From positions 124,001 to 188,000 of the forward strand of contig NZ_PDUD01000009.1 in the NCBI RefSeq assembly GCF_002646595.1: a stretch of 64,000 bases of DNA, in the 5' to 3' direction. The translations under genes and the position numbers were made by a program. Shown in pieces: positions 1-8,271 of this stretch (its first letter is position 1; each line of letters starts with the position of its first letter). The notes under the pieces were generated by a model, which was not told the DNA's origin, did not search any database, and saw only the letters and a list, made by a program, of their open reading frames with translations. This DNA comes from Flavilitoribacter nigricans DSM 23189 = NBRC 102662. GTDB lineage: Bacteria > Bacteroidota > Bacteroidia > Chitinophagales > Saprospiraceae.

Positions 1-1841
1 ATCCATCCGAGTTCCTGTTGGTTGCTACCGAGGACGAAACGGAAGTCCGCATTACGCTCAGTGATCGTACGCTGGCCGGCAAATCTCCCGGAAGTACCTT
101 CACGGTAATGCTGGATGCCGGGGAAACCTACCAGGTGCAGGCGAGGTCCGCCAATGATGACCTTACCGGAACACATATTCAAAGTGATAAAAAACTGGCC
201 GTTTTCGGAGGGTGCCAGTGGACGAGCGTTCCCATGTCCTGCAACCTGCGCGATAATCTGCTCGAACAAATGTACCCCGTATCTACCTGGGGGCGCCGTT
301 TTGTGACCATTCCCAGTGCCCGAACGAGTTTTGATATCTACCGCATCCTGGCCGCCGAGGATAATACGGTCATTGAAATCGACGGGGCCAACCCGCGGGT
401 GTTCAATCTCGATGCCGGAGAATTTGTGGAATACCAGTCCAGTACCGCAGCTTTCATCACGGCCAATAAACCGATCCTGGCCGCCCAGTATCTGATCGGC
501 TCTAACTGCAATGGGCTGGGCATCGGCGATCCGGCTTTCGTGCTGTTGAACAGTGTGGAACAAACCCGGAACATAGTTACCTTGTATAATTCTTCTTTTC
601 AGAATATCCAGGAGAATTACATCAATGTTATCGCCCAAACCGGGGATGTCAACAACATTCTTATCGACGGGCAGCCCGTGACGGCTACCGGCAGTAATTT
701 TGTGCCCGTCGGTGCCAATGCGGATTTCTCCTACGCACAGATCCGGGTCCAGGCGGGCAGTCATACCGTCAATTCGGGTGGCTGTGGTGTGATCGTAACC
801 GCCTACGGCTACGGTGAGATCGAATCTTACGCCTACAGCGGCGGAGCCAGCTTTACAGCCATTAACGCCAATGCTATCCCCGAAGGAGGTTGTCTCAACG
901 ACACGATCGTTTTTGATTCCGGTTTACCCCGTGATCGCTACGAAGCTTTTTGGGATCTGGGCGACGGCACCACCAGTACCCGTCACCGCTTCGAACATAT
1001 TTACGATCAGTTGGGCACCTATCCCGTCACCCTGATCACCTACGATCGCTGCCTCGATGAACGTGATACCTCCGAGCGGGATCTGCTGGTTAGCCTGCGG
1101 CAATCGGTGAATGCGACCGATGAAATGGAAGTCTGTGAGGGTACCGCATTCCGCCTGACGGCATCGGACCTGAACGAGGCCCGTTACGAATGGTACGGTC
1201 CGAATGAATACTTTTCCACCGCCCAGCAACCCAATTTCCCCAATCCGACTCCGGCTCAGTCGGGCACCTATTCCGTAGTGGGGATCGTGTCCGGTTGCGC
1301 GACATTTCCGGCGCTGGCCGAGGTCACGGTACACCCTACCCCCCAGCCGTACCTGGGAGAAGATACACTGGTCTGCACCCGTCGATCGGATTTCGAACTA
1401 TTGCTGGATCCGGGGCAGTTCCTGCTTTACCGCTGGCAGGACAATAGCCGGCTGCCGGTTTTTGCGGTAGAAGAAGGAGGCACCTTTCGGGTGGATGTAA
1501 CGGATGAATTCGGCTGTGTGGGTACGGATGAAGTGGTCCTTACCGAACAGTGCCCCACCCGGATCTACGCGCCGAATGCTTTCAGTCCGAACGATGACGG
1601 TAATAACGATCGCTTCCGGATATTTGCCACGGACATTAGCAGCATGGAACTAAAGATCTTTGATCGCTGGGGGAATCAGGTCTTTTCAACTGCCGATCCG
1701 GATGCGTCCTGGGACGGCTTCTGGCGAAACCGGCCGGCCGCTGCCGGAGTTTACGTATGGATGTTCCGTTACGATGGTTTCCGGGAAGACGGCAGCACAT
1801 TCAGCGGCCTGGAGTCCGGGGAAGTGAGTCTATTGAGGTAG
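1..1841 (+). CDS. Surface protein with IgGFc-binding, PKD and CHU_C domains (5' partial)
   Basis: The reading frame is open to the left edge (codons in frame from base 3), so the N-terminus and any signal peptide lie outside the window; no internal start is proposed. The visible part (about 612 residues) begins with an IgGFc-binding-protein-like beta-rich region (first ~270 residues, with the typical 'AVFGG..' and 'NTVIEIDG' stretches). A PKD fold follows ('FWDLGDGTTSTR..HIYDQLGTYPVTL'), then one or two Ig-like segments, and last a gliding-motility-type CHU_C domain ('YAPNAFSPNDDGNND', 'IFDRWGNQVF'). CHU_C domains are a class of T9SS targeting signal, so this is probably an exported adhesin or cell-surface structural protein. 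The ligand is unknown. Confidence 0.85.
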   Translation, partial: PSEFLLVATEDETEVRITLSDRTLAGKSPGSTFTVMLDAGETYQVQARSANDDLTGTHIQSDKKLAVFGGCQWTSVPMSCNLRDNLLEQMYPVSTWGRRFVTIPSARTSFDIYRILAAEDNTVIEIDGANPRVFNLDAGEFVEYQSSTAAFITANKPILAAQYLIGSNCNGLGIGDPAFVLLNSVEQTRNIVTLYNSSFQNIQENYINVIAQTGDVNNILIDGQPVTATGSNFVPVGANADFSYAQIRVQAGSHTVNSGGCGVIVTAYGYGEIESYAYSGGASFTAINANAIPEGGCLNDTIVFDSGLPRDRYEAFWDLGDGTTSTRHRFEHIYDQLGTYPVTLITYDRCLDERDTSERDLLVSLRQSVNATDEMEVCEGTAFRLTASDLNEARYEWYGPNEYFSTAQQPNFPNPTPAQSGTYSVVGIVSGCATFPALAEVTVHPTPQPYLGEDTLVCTRRSDFELLLDPGQFLLYRWQDNSRLPVFAVEEGGTFRVDVTDEFGCVGTDEVVLTEQCPTRIYAPNAFSPNDDGNNDRFRIFATDISSMELKIFDRWGNQVFSTADPDASWDGFWRNRPAAAGVYVWMFRYDGFREDGSTFSGLESGEVSLLR

Positions 1842-1896
1842 TCAGACGAGTAGTGATTAAGTGCCGGGAGTCACTTATCTTTACCCGAAAAATTGA

Positions 1897-2751
1897 ATGG
1901 CTGATCTGCAACTCTCCCAAATTTATATCTATCCGGTTAAATCACTCCGTGGGCTCTCTCTTTCTGAGACCAAACTTACCAACAGAGGTCCGGAGTGGGA
2001 CCGCCGCTGGATGCTGGTTACTCCCGACGGACAATTTCTCAGCCAGCGGGAGCTGGGAGTCATGGCCCGCCTGCAGCCGACCATAAACGGGCATCAGATC
2101 CGGGTTACCGACCTTCGGGGCGGAAGGGAAGACCTGCAGTTTCCCGTGCAGCCACCGGCGAAATCACACCGGCAAAAGGTAACCGTTTGGCAGGATGAAT
2201 GCGAAGCCCTCCGGGTCTCTCCGGAAGCCGACCGCTGGTTCTCGGAAGCACTCGGCACGCCCTGCCACCTGGTGTATATGCCAGACGACAGCTACCGCCC
2301 GTTGGATCCGCGCTACGCCAAAGGTGATGAAACCGTTAGTTTTGCCGATGGCTATCCCTATTTGATCCTGGGTGAAGCCTCCATGCAGGATCTGAATAAC
2401 CGACTTTCGGAACCCATCGACGTATTGCGGTTCCGACCCAATCTGGTCTTTTCGGGAGGAACACCCTTCGTGGAGGATAACTGGAAGAACTTCTCAATTG
2501 GATCTGCGCTCTTCCGTGGCACCAAACCCTGTGCCCGTTGTCAGATCCCGACAATCGATCTGCATACGGGCCAGGCCTCCAGAGAACCGACCCGGACGCT
2601 GGCAACTTTTCGTCGGCAAGATCGCAAGATCCTCTTTGGTCTGAATGCCTGCTGGGAACTGGATCAGCCAGAGCACGAATCTATGATCCGGATAGGTGAT
2701 CCGATTAAATTGCATGAAACGCCAACCGATCCTCCGCTAAATGGTGTCTGA
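1897..2751 (+). CDS. MOSC domain protein, YcbX-like
   Basis: A 284-residue protein with an N-terminal MOSC beta-barrel domain ('IYIYPVKSLRG', then 'DRRWMLVTPDGQFLSQRE') and a C-terminal MOSC domain ('VLRFRPNLVFSGGTPFVED', 'GTKPCARCQIPTID'). The conserved cysteine that receives sulfur or binds the molybdenum cofactor in this family is C212 or C215. Family members are Moco-dependent N-hydroxylated-compound reductases (YcbX, mARC) or sulfur carriers; there is no fused ferredoxin domain here, unlike E. coli YcbX. The ATG at 1897 gives a full-length N-domain. The gene starts 55 bp after the preceding CHU_C gene, and a lipoprotein gene follows after 18 bp, so it may be co-transcribed with the latter. 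The substrate is not predictable. Confidence 0.85.
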   Translation: MADLQLSQIYIYPVKSLRGLSLSETKLTNRGPEWDRRWMLVTPDGQFLSQRELGVMARLQPTINGHQIRVTDLRGGREDLQFPVQPPAKSHRQKVTVWQDECEALRVSPEADRWFSEALGTPCHLVYMPDDSYRPLDPRYAKGDETVSFADGYPYLILGEASMQDLNNRLSEPIDVLRFRPNLVFSGGTPFVEDNWKNFSIGSALFRGTKPCARCQIPTIDLHTGQASREPTRTLATFRRQDRKILFGLNACWELDQPEHESMIRIGDPIKLHETPTDPPLNGV

Positions 2752-2769
2752 CCTGGAAAATAATGGGTT

Positions 2770-3315
2770 ATGAAAAATACAAATGCGCTTGCTAAAATGA
2801 GCGGCATCCTGCTCCTGTTTTCCTGCCTGCTTCCGGCCTGCGAAAAAGACTCCGATGATAATTTCCGGGAGGTATTGGAGACCAGGGTCTTCACCAATCA
2901 GGAGATCGCCCTCAATTTTGACTCCCTTATTCCTCCTTTTTGGAACAGAGGCTGGAAATACCAATTGGAACCGGGTAACCGACAGGTCGCATTTTACTCC
3001 CGCTACATTGACCAAAACCGAAATATTTCAGACGACGAAGTGACCTACGAACTGGTCTTTGAATTCGATCCCGACCAATCCAGCTTTTTACTTCAGGACT
3101 CAGCACTCTGGTACGCAAACTGCCTATTCGATGCCCAGTGCTTTTGCGCGGGCAACAGCAACTGGCGGATCGCCAAAGGGGAGATCAGCGGGCAAAAACT
3201 CAGTGATGATACCTGGTCCATTGATTTCGATATCCGCTACGATCAGTTCAACTATGCAGATTCTACGTATACCGAACAGCAGTACCGGGGCGCAGAGGTC
3301 TTTCGGTTGGAATAG
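2770..3315 (+). CDS. Putative lipoprotein of unknown function
   Basis: A 181-residue protein with an N-terminal signal ending in a good lipobox (L-P-A-C, cysteine at about residue 25, followed by E-K-D-S-D-D), typical of Bacteroidota outer-membrane lipoproteins. The mature part is acidic, rich in beta-strand-forming residues, and contains a Cys pair ('NCLFDAQCFCAG'). No domain is recognised. It follows the MOSC gene by 18 bp on the same strand. Confidence 0.7.
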   Translation: MKNTNALAKMSGILLLFSCLLPACEKDSDDNFREVLETRVFTNQEIALNFDSLIPPFWNRGWKYQLEPGNRQVAFYSRYIDQNRNISDDEVTYELVFEFDPDQSSFLLQDSALWYANCLFDAQCFCAGNSNWRIAKGEISGQKLSDDTWSIDFDIRYDQFNYADSTYTEQQYRGAEVFRLE

Positions 3316-3614
3316 CTAAGGATTCTCCACTTGTAGACTTTCCTTTCCGGCTCACTAATCCTCTGCAATGGGATTTGTGTTGCCGCTATTGTTCCGGCTG
3401 CTACCGGACGGAATTAGCTCCTACCCTATTTAACAGCCCTTTTTGCCAGGAGTCGCGCCAATCCCGGCCTCCGGAATCATCTCCCGAAAGACGAACTCAA
3501 AAAATCTCCCACCGACTCAAGATTGTTGCGAGCCGGCTCAACCCCACATGGTTTTACGGTCGTATGCACCTTAATTTGTCTATACAATCTATCTAATAAC
3601 CCTAAAAAACGATC
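3316..3614. other. Intergenic region, 299 bp, no gene supported
   Basis: Between two plus-strand genes. A 73-codon GTG-initiated frame (3375-3596) is Cys/Arg/Ser-rich and resembles no known protein; it is treated as chance. The last ~70 bases before 3615 become AT-rich ('aatttgtctatacaatc') and probably hold the promoter of the small secreted protein. Confidence 0.4.
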
Positions 3615-3986
3615 ATGAAAATTCAATCAATTCTCGTAGTGGTCGCCCTGATGGCGATCGTACCTTTCAGCTACGGCCAAAACCAGCAAACCCTGACCGG
3701 ACCGCAGGCCAAGAACTTCAAACTGATGGGCCAGGATCATCCAGCCGTTACGGTGGCAGATACCGAAACCGAATCTGTCGAATCACTGACGGGACCGGCC
3801 GCCAAAAACCAAAAACACCGCTATCGGGCCGCAGGCGTCCAAACGGATTATTCAGCAATCAGTAACCCGAAGTTCATGGGTCCCAAGGCCAAAAATTACA
3901 AGTTCTGGAAAAACCGGGAGCAGGAAGTAAGCGCTCTGCCTAAAGGGAAAATGAACAGGAAAGATCAAACGTCTTTATTTAAATAA
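3615..3986 (+). CDS. Small secreted protein with three GPxAKNxK motifs
   Basis: A 123-residue protein with a clear signal peptide (MKIQSILVVVALMAIVPFSYG, cleavage near residue 21-22). The mature part contains one short motif three times at near-regular spacing: TGPQAKNFK (28-36), TGPAAKNQK (59-67) and MGPKAKNYK (88-96), roughly every 30 residues. The rest is hydrophilic and probably disordered, with a basic C-terminus. There are no cysteines, lipobox or T9SS sorting domain, so a periplasmic or secreted soluble fate is inferred. No function is known to me. It stands alone, with ~300 bp before it and nearly 600 bp after it. Confidence 0.7.
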   Translation: MKIQSILVVVALMAIVPFSYGQNQQTLTGPQAKNFKLMGQDHPAVTVADTETESVESLTGPAAKNQKHRYRAAGVQTDYSAISNPKFMGPKAKNYKFWKNREQEVSALPKGKMNRKDQTSLFK

Positions 3987-4041
3987 GTCAAGTTGTCTTT
4001 AATCGTAGAGAGTAGATGGTAAAGTGTAGAGAGACTGCAAC

Positions 4042-4074
4042 CGTTAGAATGAGCGATTTTGCTCCATTTTAACG
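4042..4074 (+). other. Stem-loop in the 3' flank of the GPxAKNxK gene
   Basis: Arms CGTTAGAATGAGC (4042-4054) and GCTCCATTTTAACG (4061-4074) pair with one bulged base and a G-U, around a 6-nt loop. It lies 56 bp after the stop codon and 70 bp before a rho-independent terminator, so it may be part of the gene's 3' UTR or of a short separate RNA. Confidence 0.35.
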
Positions 4075-4144
4075 ATAGGTAATCCCTCTACCTAAGTTAC
4101 TTCGAATTTAGATTAAATAAGTGATTGAAATCAGTTTTGTTGAG

Positions 4145-4186
4145 AAACCCGGACCTTGCTGCTAAAAGGTCTGGGTTTTCTTTTTT
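4145..4186 (+). terminator. Rho-independent terminator
   Basis: A 13-bp stem (arms 4145-4157 and 4166-4178, one G-U pair) with an 8-nt loop is followed by TCTTTTTT. It probably ends the transcript of the small secreted protein at 3615-3986. Confidence 0.75.
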
Positions 4187-4568
4187 GCACCATCTCCTTT
4201 GCTATCGTCCAGACGAAACTATAGACGCATTAACGCAATTACATTAAAAAAAAATGTAATAATAACTTGCATTTACCAAATAAAATGCCTTATTTAGCCC
4301 CACTTCTACTGCTAATCATATCTATCAAAATTGGTTTTTAAACCATACGCACTGATGTTTCCACATCATGCTTATCCATTGTAAAAATTCGCTTTTCCAA
4401 ACCTACAGCTACTTCTCATTCTAAATTCAATACACTAAGCTGTCTGGGTATTTAACCCGGGCAAAAGGTACCTTTCTATTTCCAAATTTTCAAACACAAG
4501 CAACTGCTTGTATCGCTCGTCGGTACAAGAGCCTAACCTATTTTTTATTTAAAAAAAGTATTCAACTT
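4187..4568. other. AT-rich leader/promoter region, 382 bp
   Basis: Much more AT-rich than the genes around it. It contains an inverted repeat ATTACATT (4238-4245) / AATGTAAT (4253-4260) around a 7-A loop and a second short one (ACAAGCA/TGCTTGT near 4495-4512). No coding frame is evident. It presumably holds the promoter and a long 5' UTR for the lipoprotein gene at 4569. Confidence 0.4.
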
Positions 4569-5939
4569 ATGTTTAAAATGCGTCTCTTGACCAGATTGCT
4601 CGCAATTTTGGTCATATTAATTCCCTTTGGTTGTAATAAAAATGCCGATTTACAGGATGTAGCAATAAATCCTGCAATTGACCTCTCTGAAAACCTGACC
4701 TTCAATGCCGAACAACTCGGACAATTCGTTTACCGCCATGTTAAGTACTATATGGCTACGGTTGATCCCTATTCCTTTGTTGCCGAAGAATACCGGGATG
4801 AATTTAAGAGCAAGTTCGAATCGGAAGTAAAAGCCTACGAAACAAGAAATCTGAATAACGAACAACATTTGGATTACCTGGTGGAGCAGGGTGTCTATTC
4901 GATCGCTCAGGTCGACTTAATGAAAAAACAACACGCTGACCTGAGAACCTTTTTATTCAATGAACACCCCAACGCCACAACGGCCTGGAACTGGATGCTC
5001 GATCAGGATAAGGCAGTTCTCGAAAACGAGTTGTTGAGCGACGAGGAAAAGGGAGAGATCCTCAGGATCAATTCCATTACCCGTCACCTCATGCAACACC
5101 GCTTAGAGACCTACGATGCGTCGGGCCACGATAATCTGGGAGCCAAAAGTTCCTGTGATTTCTGGGATCGGCTCTTCTGTTATCTGGGTGCAGTGAAGGA
5201 TATGCTGGGCCTGGGTGATAAAATTAAGGCAGGGAGTAATGCCTTCGGTCTGATCGGTGCCGCTATCGGTGCCGTAACGGGAGCATACCGGGCCATCACC
5301 AGTTGCTCTGCCTCCTGTAACACCAGTATTTGTGGGCCTTTCGAGGGAGTTTCCCTGGCCTACAATTGCTACGATACCGGTGATAACCTGATTTTTACCG
5401 GATGGGGACACGGAGATATTTCGCCGAGTTCGATCATTTTCGATTACTACAAAAATGACGATTGGAGCAGTGGTTCCAACTTTTGGTCCGATGTGGAGAC
5501 CGACCCTACCAGTCTATTGCCCGGTACGGAAATCACGGACCATAGCGTGGATGAAGTGGGCGTCCGCACGTCCAACCTGTGCTCCGGTATTGCCAAGATC
5601 GCCAACCACGGCATGTGGGACCTGGACGATTTGGGCGTACCCTACGGCGCAGTAGTTGGTGATGATAACATCCACGTAGATCAGACCAACTACCAGCCTA
5701 CTTTCACCTACTGGGTGGCTGGTCCGGTAACGATCGCCGATGCTACGCTTACCTGGTCGATCATTCCCTCCGGATATCCCGGCTACTCCGCGACCGGTTC
5801 TTTTACCGGTGGTACTACCAACCAGATCGTTACGATAAACTGGGATGATACGCCGGGATTTGTAACGCTGCGGTGTACGGCCGTATCCGATTGCGGTACC
5901 GAATACATCGACCTGAGAATACACATTTATGATTATTAA
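4569..5939 (+). CDS. Large orphan lipoprotein with C-terminal Ig/PKD-like domain
   Basis: A 456-residue protein with a signal peptide ending in a plausible lipobox (I-P-F-G-C-N, Cys near residue 22). Residues ~35-190 look helical and charged. A Gly/Ala-rich hydrophobic stretch follows ('AFGLIGAAIGAVTGAYRA', ~225-242), then a Cys-rich segment (CSASCNTSIC). The last ~80 residues look like an Ig/PKD-like beta sandwich ('TYWVAGPVTI..LTWSIIPSG..IVTINWDDTPGFVTLRCTA'). The glycine-rich helix could insert in a membrane. No family is recognised. It is isolated by long non-coding flanks on both sides, and its N-terminal half is more AT-rich than its neighbours, which hints at horizontal gain. Confidence 0.65.
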   Translation: MFKMRLLTRLLAILVILIPFGCNKNADLQDVAINPAIDLSENLTFNAEQLGQFVYRHVKYYMATVDPYSFVAEEYRDEFKSKFESEVKAYETRNLNNEQHLDYLVEQGVYSIAQVDLMKKQHADLRTFLFNEHPNATTAWNWMLDQDKAVLENELLSDEEKGEILRINSITRHLMQHRLETYDASGHDNLGAKSSCDFWDRLFCYLGAVKDMLGLGDKIKAGSNAFGLIGAAIGAVTGAYRAITSCSASCNTSICGPFEGVSLAYNCYDTGDNLIFTGWGHGDISPSSIIFDYYKNDDWSSGSNFWSDVETDPTSLLPGTEITDHSVDEVGVRTSNLCSGIAKIANHGMWDLDDLGVPYGAVVGDDNIHVDQTNYQPTFTYWVAGPVTIADATLTWSIIPSGYPGYSATGSFTGGTTNQIVTINWDDTPGFVTLRCTAVSDCGTEYIDLRIHIYDY

Positions 5940-6190
5940 TTTCGATCGATAAGTAATTATTGATCCCTGATTAAAAGTAGAAGTTTTAAGTAGAAGTATA
6001 AAAGGACGCAATTAAAATACAGTGACGGGCCGCACCGGTAACGTTGCCTGCTGTGCTGTTTCACTGCAGCTCAAAAACACTGCAATTTGATTACGCTCTT
6101 CACAGCTATTCTCGATTTGAAGGCAAATTCTGCCGCTACCTAATCGGGAATAGCTGTTTTTTTGTAAAATTTTGTCCCACTCACCCTTAT
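5940..6190. other. Convergent intergenic region, no gene supported
   Basis: Lies between the end of the plus-strand lipoprotein and the end of the minus-strand oxidoreductase. No clear T-tailed terminator was found. A 66-codon frame starting at 6044 overlaps the neighbouring gene and is considered spurious. Confidence 0.35.
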
Positions 6191-7336
6191 TTATACCGAT
6201 ACCCAGCTCGATTTATGGTTGCTTTCAACAATGCGTTCGCATAGCAGCAACTCCCGGTAACCGTCCGCAAAGGTTGGATAAAGTGGAGCCTCACGCTGAT
6301 CGCCGCGAATAGCTGCGTATACTTCCCGGAATAATTGTTTGGACGTATCCGGAAAGCCTTCATTATGGCCGCCGGGATAAGCGACCAGCGCCGCCGCCTC
6401 CGGATAGAATAAGGCAGGATCGCGCAGCAACACCTGGTTGGGTTCATCGCGGTGACCGATCCAGAGCTCATTCGGTGTTTCCGAGCACCAGCTAAGGGTC
6501 TGTTTGGATCCGGCAATTTCCAGACTCAGCCGATTCTTGCGGCCGGCCGCCACCTGGCTGACCGTTACACTTCCTTTGTTTCCGTTATCAAAACGCAGCA
6601 AAACGGTGGCGTGATCTTCCGTACGGATCGGCACGTCCGCATAGTCTTCCGGTTGCAGCATTTTACCGGAATAGGTCTCGACCGGTTTCAGTGGCTTTTT
6701 TCGCGTCTGGTGTACCGTATTGAAATCGGCCATTACCTGCGTCACTTTGCGACCGGTAACGTATTCCAACAGATCGATCAGGTGACTGCCGATATCGGCG
6801 ATAGCGCGGGAATCCCCGGATTGCTCCGGCTCCAGGCGCCAGTTGTAATCAGTAGCGTAAAAGAGCCAGTCCTGCAGGTACGAGCCAAGCACGGAGAAGA
6901 CTTCCCCCAGATCCCCTTTTTCCCGCAGCATTTTCATTTGCCGGACCATGGGATAATAACGGATATTAAAGTGCACCGCATTGACCAGTCCTTTTTTCGC
7001 GGCCAGTTCTACCAATTCCTGCGCTTCCTCCAGCTTGACGGCCAGTGGTTTTTCACAGATGACGTGGATGCCCTTTTCCAGAGCGGCTTTGGCCATCGGG
7101 TAGTGCAGGTGGTTGGGCGTACAGATATGGACCGCATCCAGCGATTCCTGGTCGATCATTTCGTAAAAATCAGTGTAGGCCCGCGGAATGCGCAACTGCG
7201 CCGCTTTCGCTTCCGCTTTCTCCCGGGTGTGGTGGCTGATCGCCGTCACTTCGATCCCGGGTATTCTGCGCAGTGCCTCGATATGCGCCGGACCGATAAA
7301 ACCGAGCCCGACTACCCCCACTTTTATGGTATCCAT
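6191..7336 (-). CDS. Gfo/Idh/MocA family oxidoreductase
   Basis: A 381-residue NAD(P)-dependent sugar or inositol dehydrogenase-type enzyme. The N-terminal Rossmann fold has the dinucleotide loop GVVGLGFIGPAH (residues 7-18) and the family signature CEKPLAV, whose Lys is catalytic; the C-terminal half is the alpha/beta substrate domain ('IADIGSHLIDLLEYVTG'). Members act on cyclic sugars, inositols, nucleotide sugars or glycosides; the substrate cannot be fixed. It sits 105 bp downstream of deoC on the same strand, and a 15-bp sequence is shared by the leaders of both genes, so a common catabolic role or regulator is possible. The ATG at 7336 starts directly before the Rossmann strand. Confidence 0.9.
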   Translation of the reverse strand: MDTIKVGVVGLGFIGPAHIEALRRIPGIEVTAISHHTREKAEAKAAQLRIPRAYTDFYEMIDQESLDAVHICTPNHLHYPMAKAALEKGIHVICEKPLAVKLEEAQELVELAAKKGLVNAVHFNIRYYPMVRQMKMLREKGDLGEVFSVLGSYLQDWLFYATDYNWRLEPEQSGDSRAIADIGSHLIDLLEYVTGRKVTQVMADFNTVHQTRKKPLKPVETYSGKMLQPEDYADVPIRTEDHATVLLRFDNGNKGSVTVSQVAAGRKNRLSLEIAGSKQTLSWCSETPNELWIGHRDEPNQVLLRDPALFYPEAAALVAYPGGHNEGFPDTSKQLFREVYAAIRGDQREAPLYPTFADGYRELLLCERIVESNHKSSWVSV

Positions 7337-7388
7337 GATTTCTCTTTAGGTATAATTAATTGGTATACAGTTTATAGGCCTGCCCAGC

Positions 7389-7403
7389 TGAAGGATGTAT
7401 TGG
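7389..7403 (-). repeat. 15-bp repeat upstream of the oxidoreductase gene
   Basis: The sequence TGAAGGATGTATTGG (plus strand) is identical to 8222-8236 upstream of deoC. It lies 53 bp before the ATG of the minus-strand oxidoreductase, so it may be a shared regulatory site. Confidence 0.4.
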
Positions 7404-7441
7404 GTAATGGGCCGCTGCGTGTGCAACGGCCGTGCTTTCGA

Positions 7442-8203
7442 TCAGTAACCGGAAGTGTCCTTTCCTATAGCTGACGGATCGACATCGCTGGCAACACCGT
7501 ATTTCTTTTTGGCTGCTTCCAACATGGCAATGGTGGCCGTGGCTCCTACCCGGGTGACTCCCAGATCTTTGACTTTCAGCAGGTCTTCCAAGGTGCGAAC
7601 GCCGCCGGCTGCCTTTACCTGCACTCCGGGCGCACTGTGTTTGCGCATCAGTTTCAGGTCGGATTCCGTGGCTCCCTGATAGGAGTACTTTCCGTCCGAT
7701 CCTTTCACCATCCCGTAGCCCGTAGAGGTTTTGACAAAATCCGCCTGGACCTTACTGCAGATCTCGCAGAGTCTGATCTTGTATTTATCCTCCGGCAAAA
7801 AATCATTTTCAAAGATCACTTTTACGATAGCCCCGTGGGCGTGGCAGACTTTCGTAACAGCTTCGATCTCCTGCTCCACAAATGCCCAGTCCTCCCCCAG
7901 TACTTTTCCGATGTTCACCACCATATCGATCTCCGTCGCTCCGTCGCGGCAGGCCTTTTCCGCTTCGGCAACTTTTATCTCTGTGGTAGAATTCCCGTGC
8001 GGGAACCCGATCACCGTACCGACCAGAACGTCCGAACCGGCCAGCCAGCGGACGGCGTCCTCCACGGCGTACGGCTTGATACAAACGGAAGCTACATTAT
8101 ATTTTCGGGCGATCGCGCACCCTTCCTCCAGATCCTCGCGGGTCATAGTGGGGTGAAGTAAAGAGTGATCGATCATTTTAGCGAGTTCGGTTACAGGATC
8201 CAT
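7442..8203 (-). CDS. deoC: Deoxyribose-phosphate aldolase (class I)
   Basis: Cleaves 2-deoxy-D-ribose 5-phosphate into glyceraldehyde 3-phosphate and acetaldehyde in deoxynucleoside catabolism; cytoplasmic. The 253-residue TIM barrel shows the key residues of the family: Schiff-base lysine K158 in FVKTSTGYG, proton-relay lysine K197 in VQVKAAGGVR, and D93 in ATEIDMVVNIG. Its length is usual. It lies between the FMN enzyme upstream (68 bp gap) and the Gfo/Idh/MocA gene downstream, all on the minus strand. No nucleoside phosphorylase or deoB is in view. Confidence 0.95.
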   Translation of the reverse strand: MDPVTELAKMIDHSLLHPTMTREDLEEGCAIARKYNVASVCIKPYAVEDAVRWLAGSDVLVGTVIGFPHGNSTTEIKVAEAEKACRDGATEIDMVVNIGKVLGEDWAFVEQEIEAVTKVCHAHGAIVKVIFENDFLPEDKYKIRLCEICSKVQADFVKTSTGYGMVKGSDGKYSYQGATESDLKLMRKHSAPGVQVKAAGGVRTLEDLLKVKDLGVTRVGATATIAMLEAAKKKYGVASDVDPSAIGKDTSGY

Positions 8204-8221
8204 GTCTGTTCGTTTTTAATT

Positions 8222-8236
8222 TGAAGGATGTATTGG
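8222..8236 (-). repeat. 15-bp repeat upstream of deoC
   Basis: Second copy of TGAAGGATGTATTGG (plus strand), 19 bp before the deoC start on the minus strand; see the copy at 7389-7403. Confidence 0.4.
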
Positions 8237-8271
8237 CGTACGGCTCCGTTCTATACGGATAGTGTCGGCCG

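Noticed and set aside
3375-3596. Possible small Cys-rich protein
   Set aside because: GTG start, improbable composition (Cys/Arg/Ser-rich), no signal peptide, not linked to a recognisable promoter.
6044-6244. Small plus-strand frame between convergent genes
   Set aside because: Overlaps the 3' end of the oxidoreductase gene and has no protein-like features.
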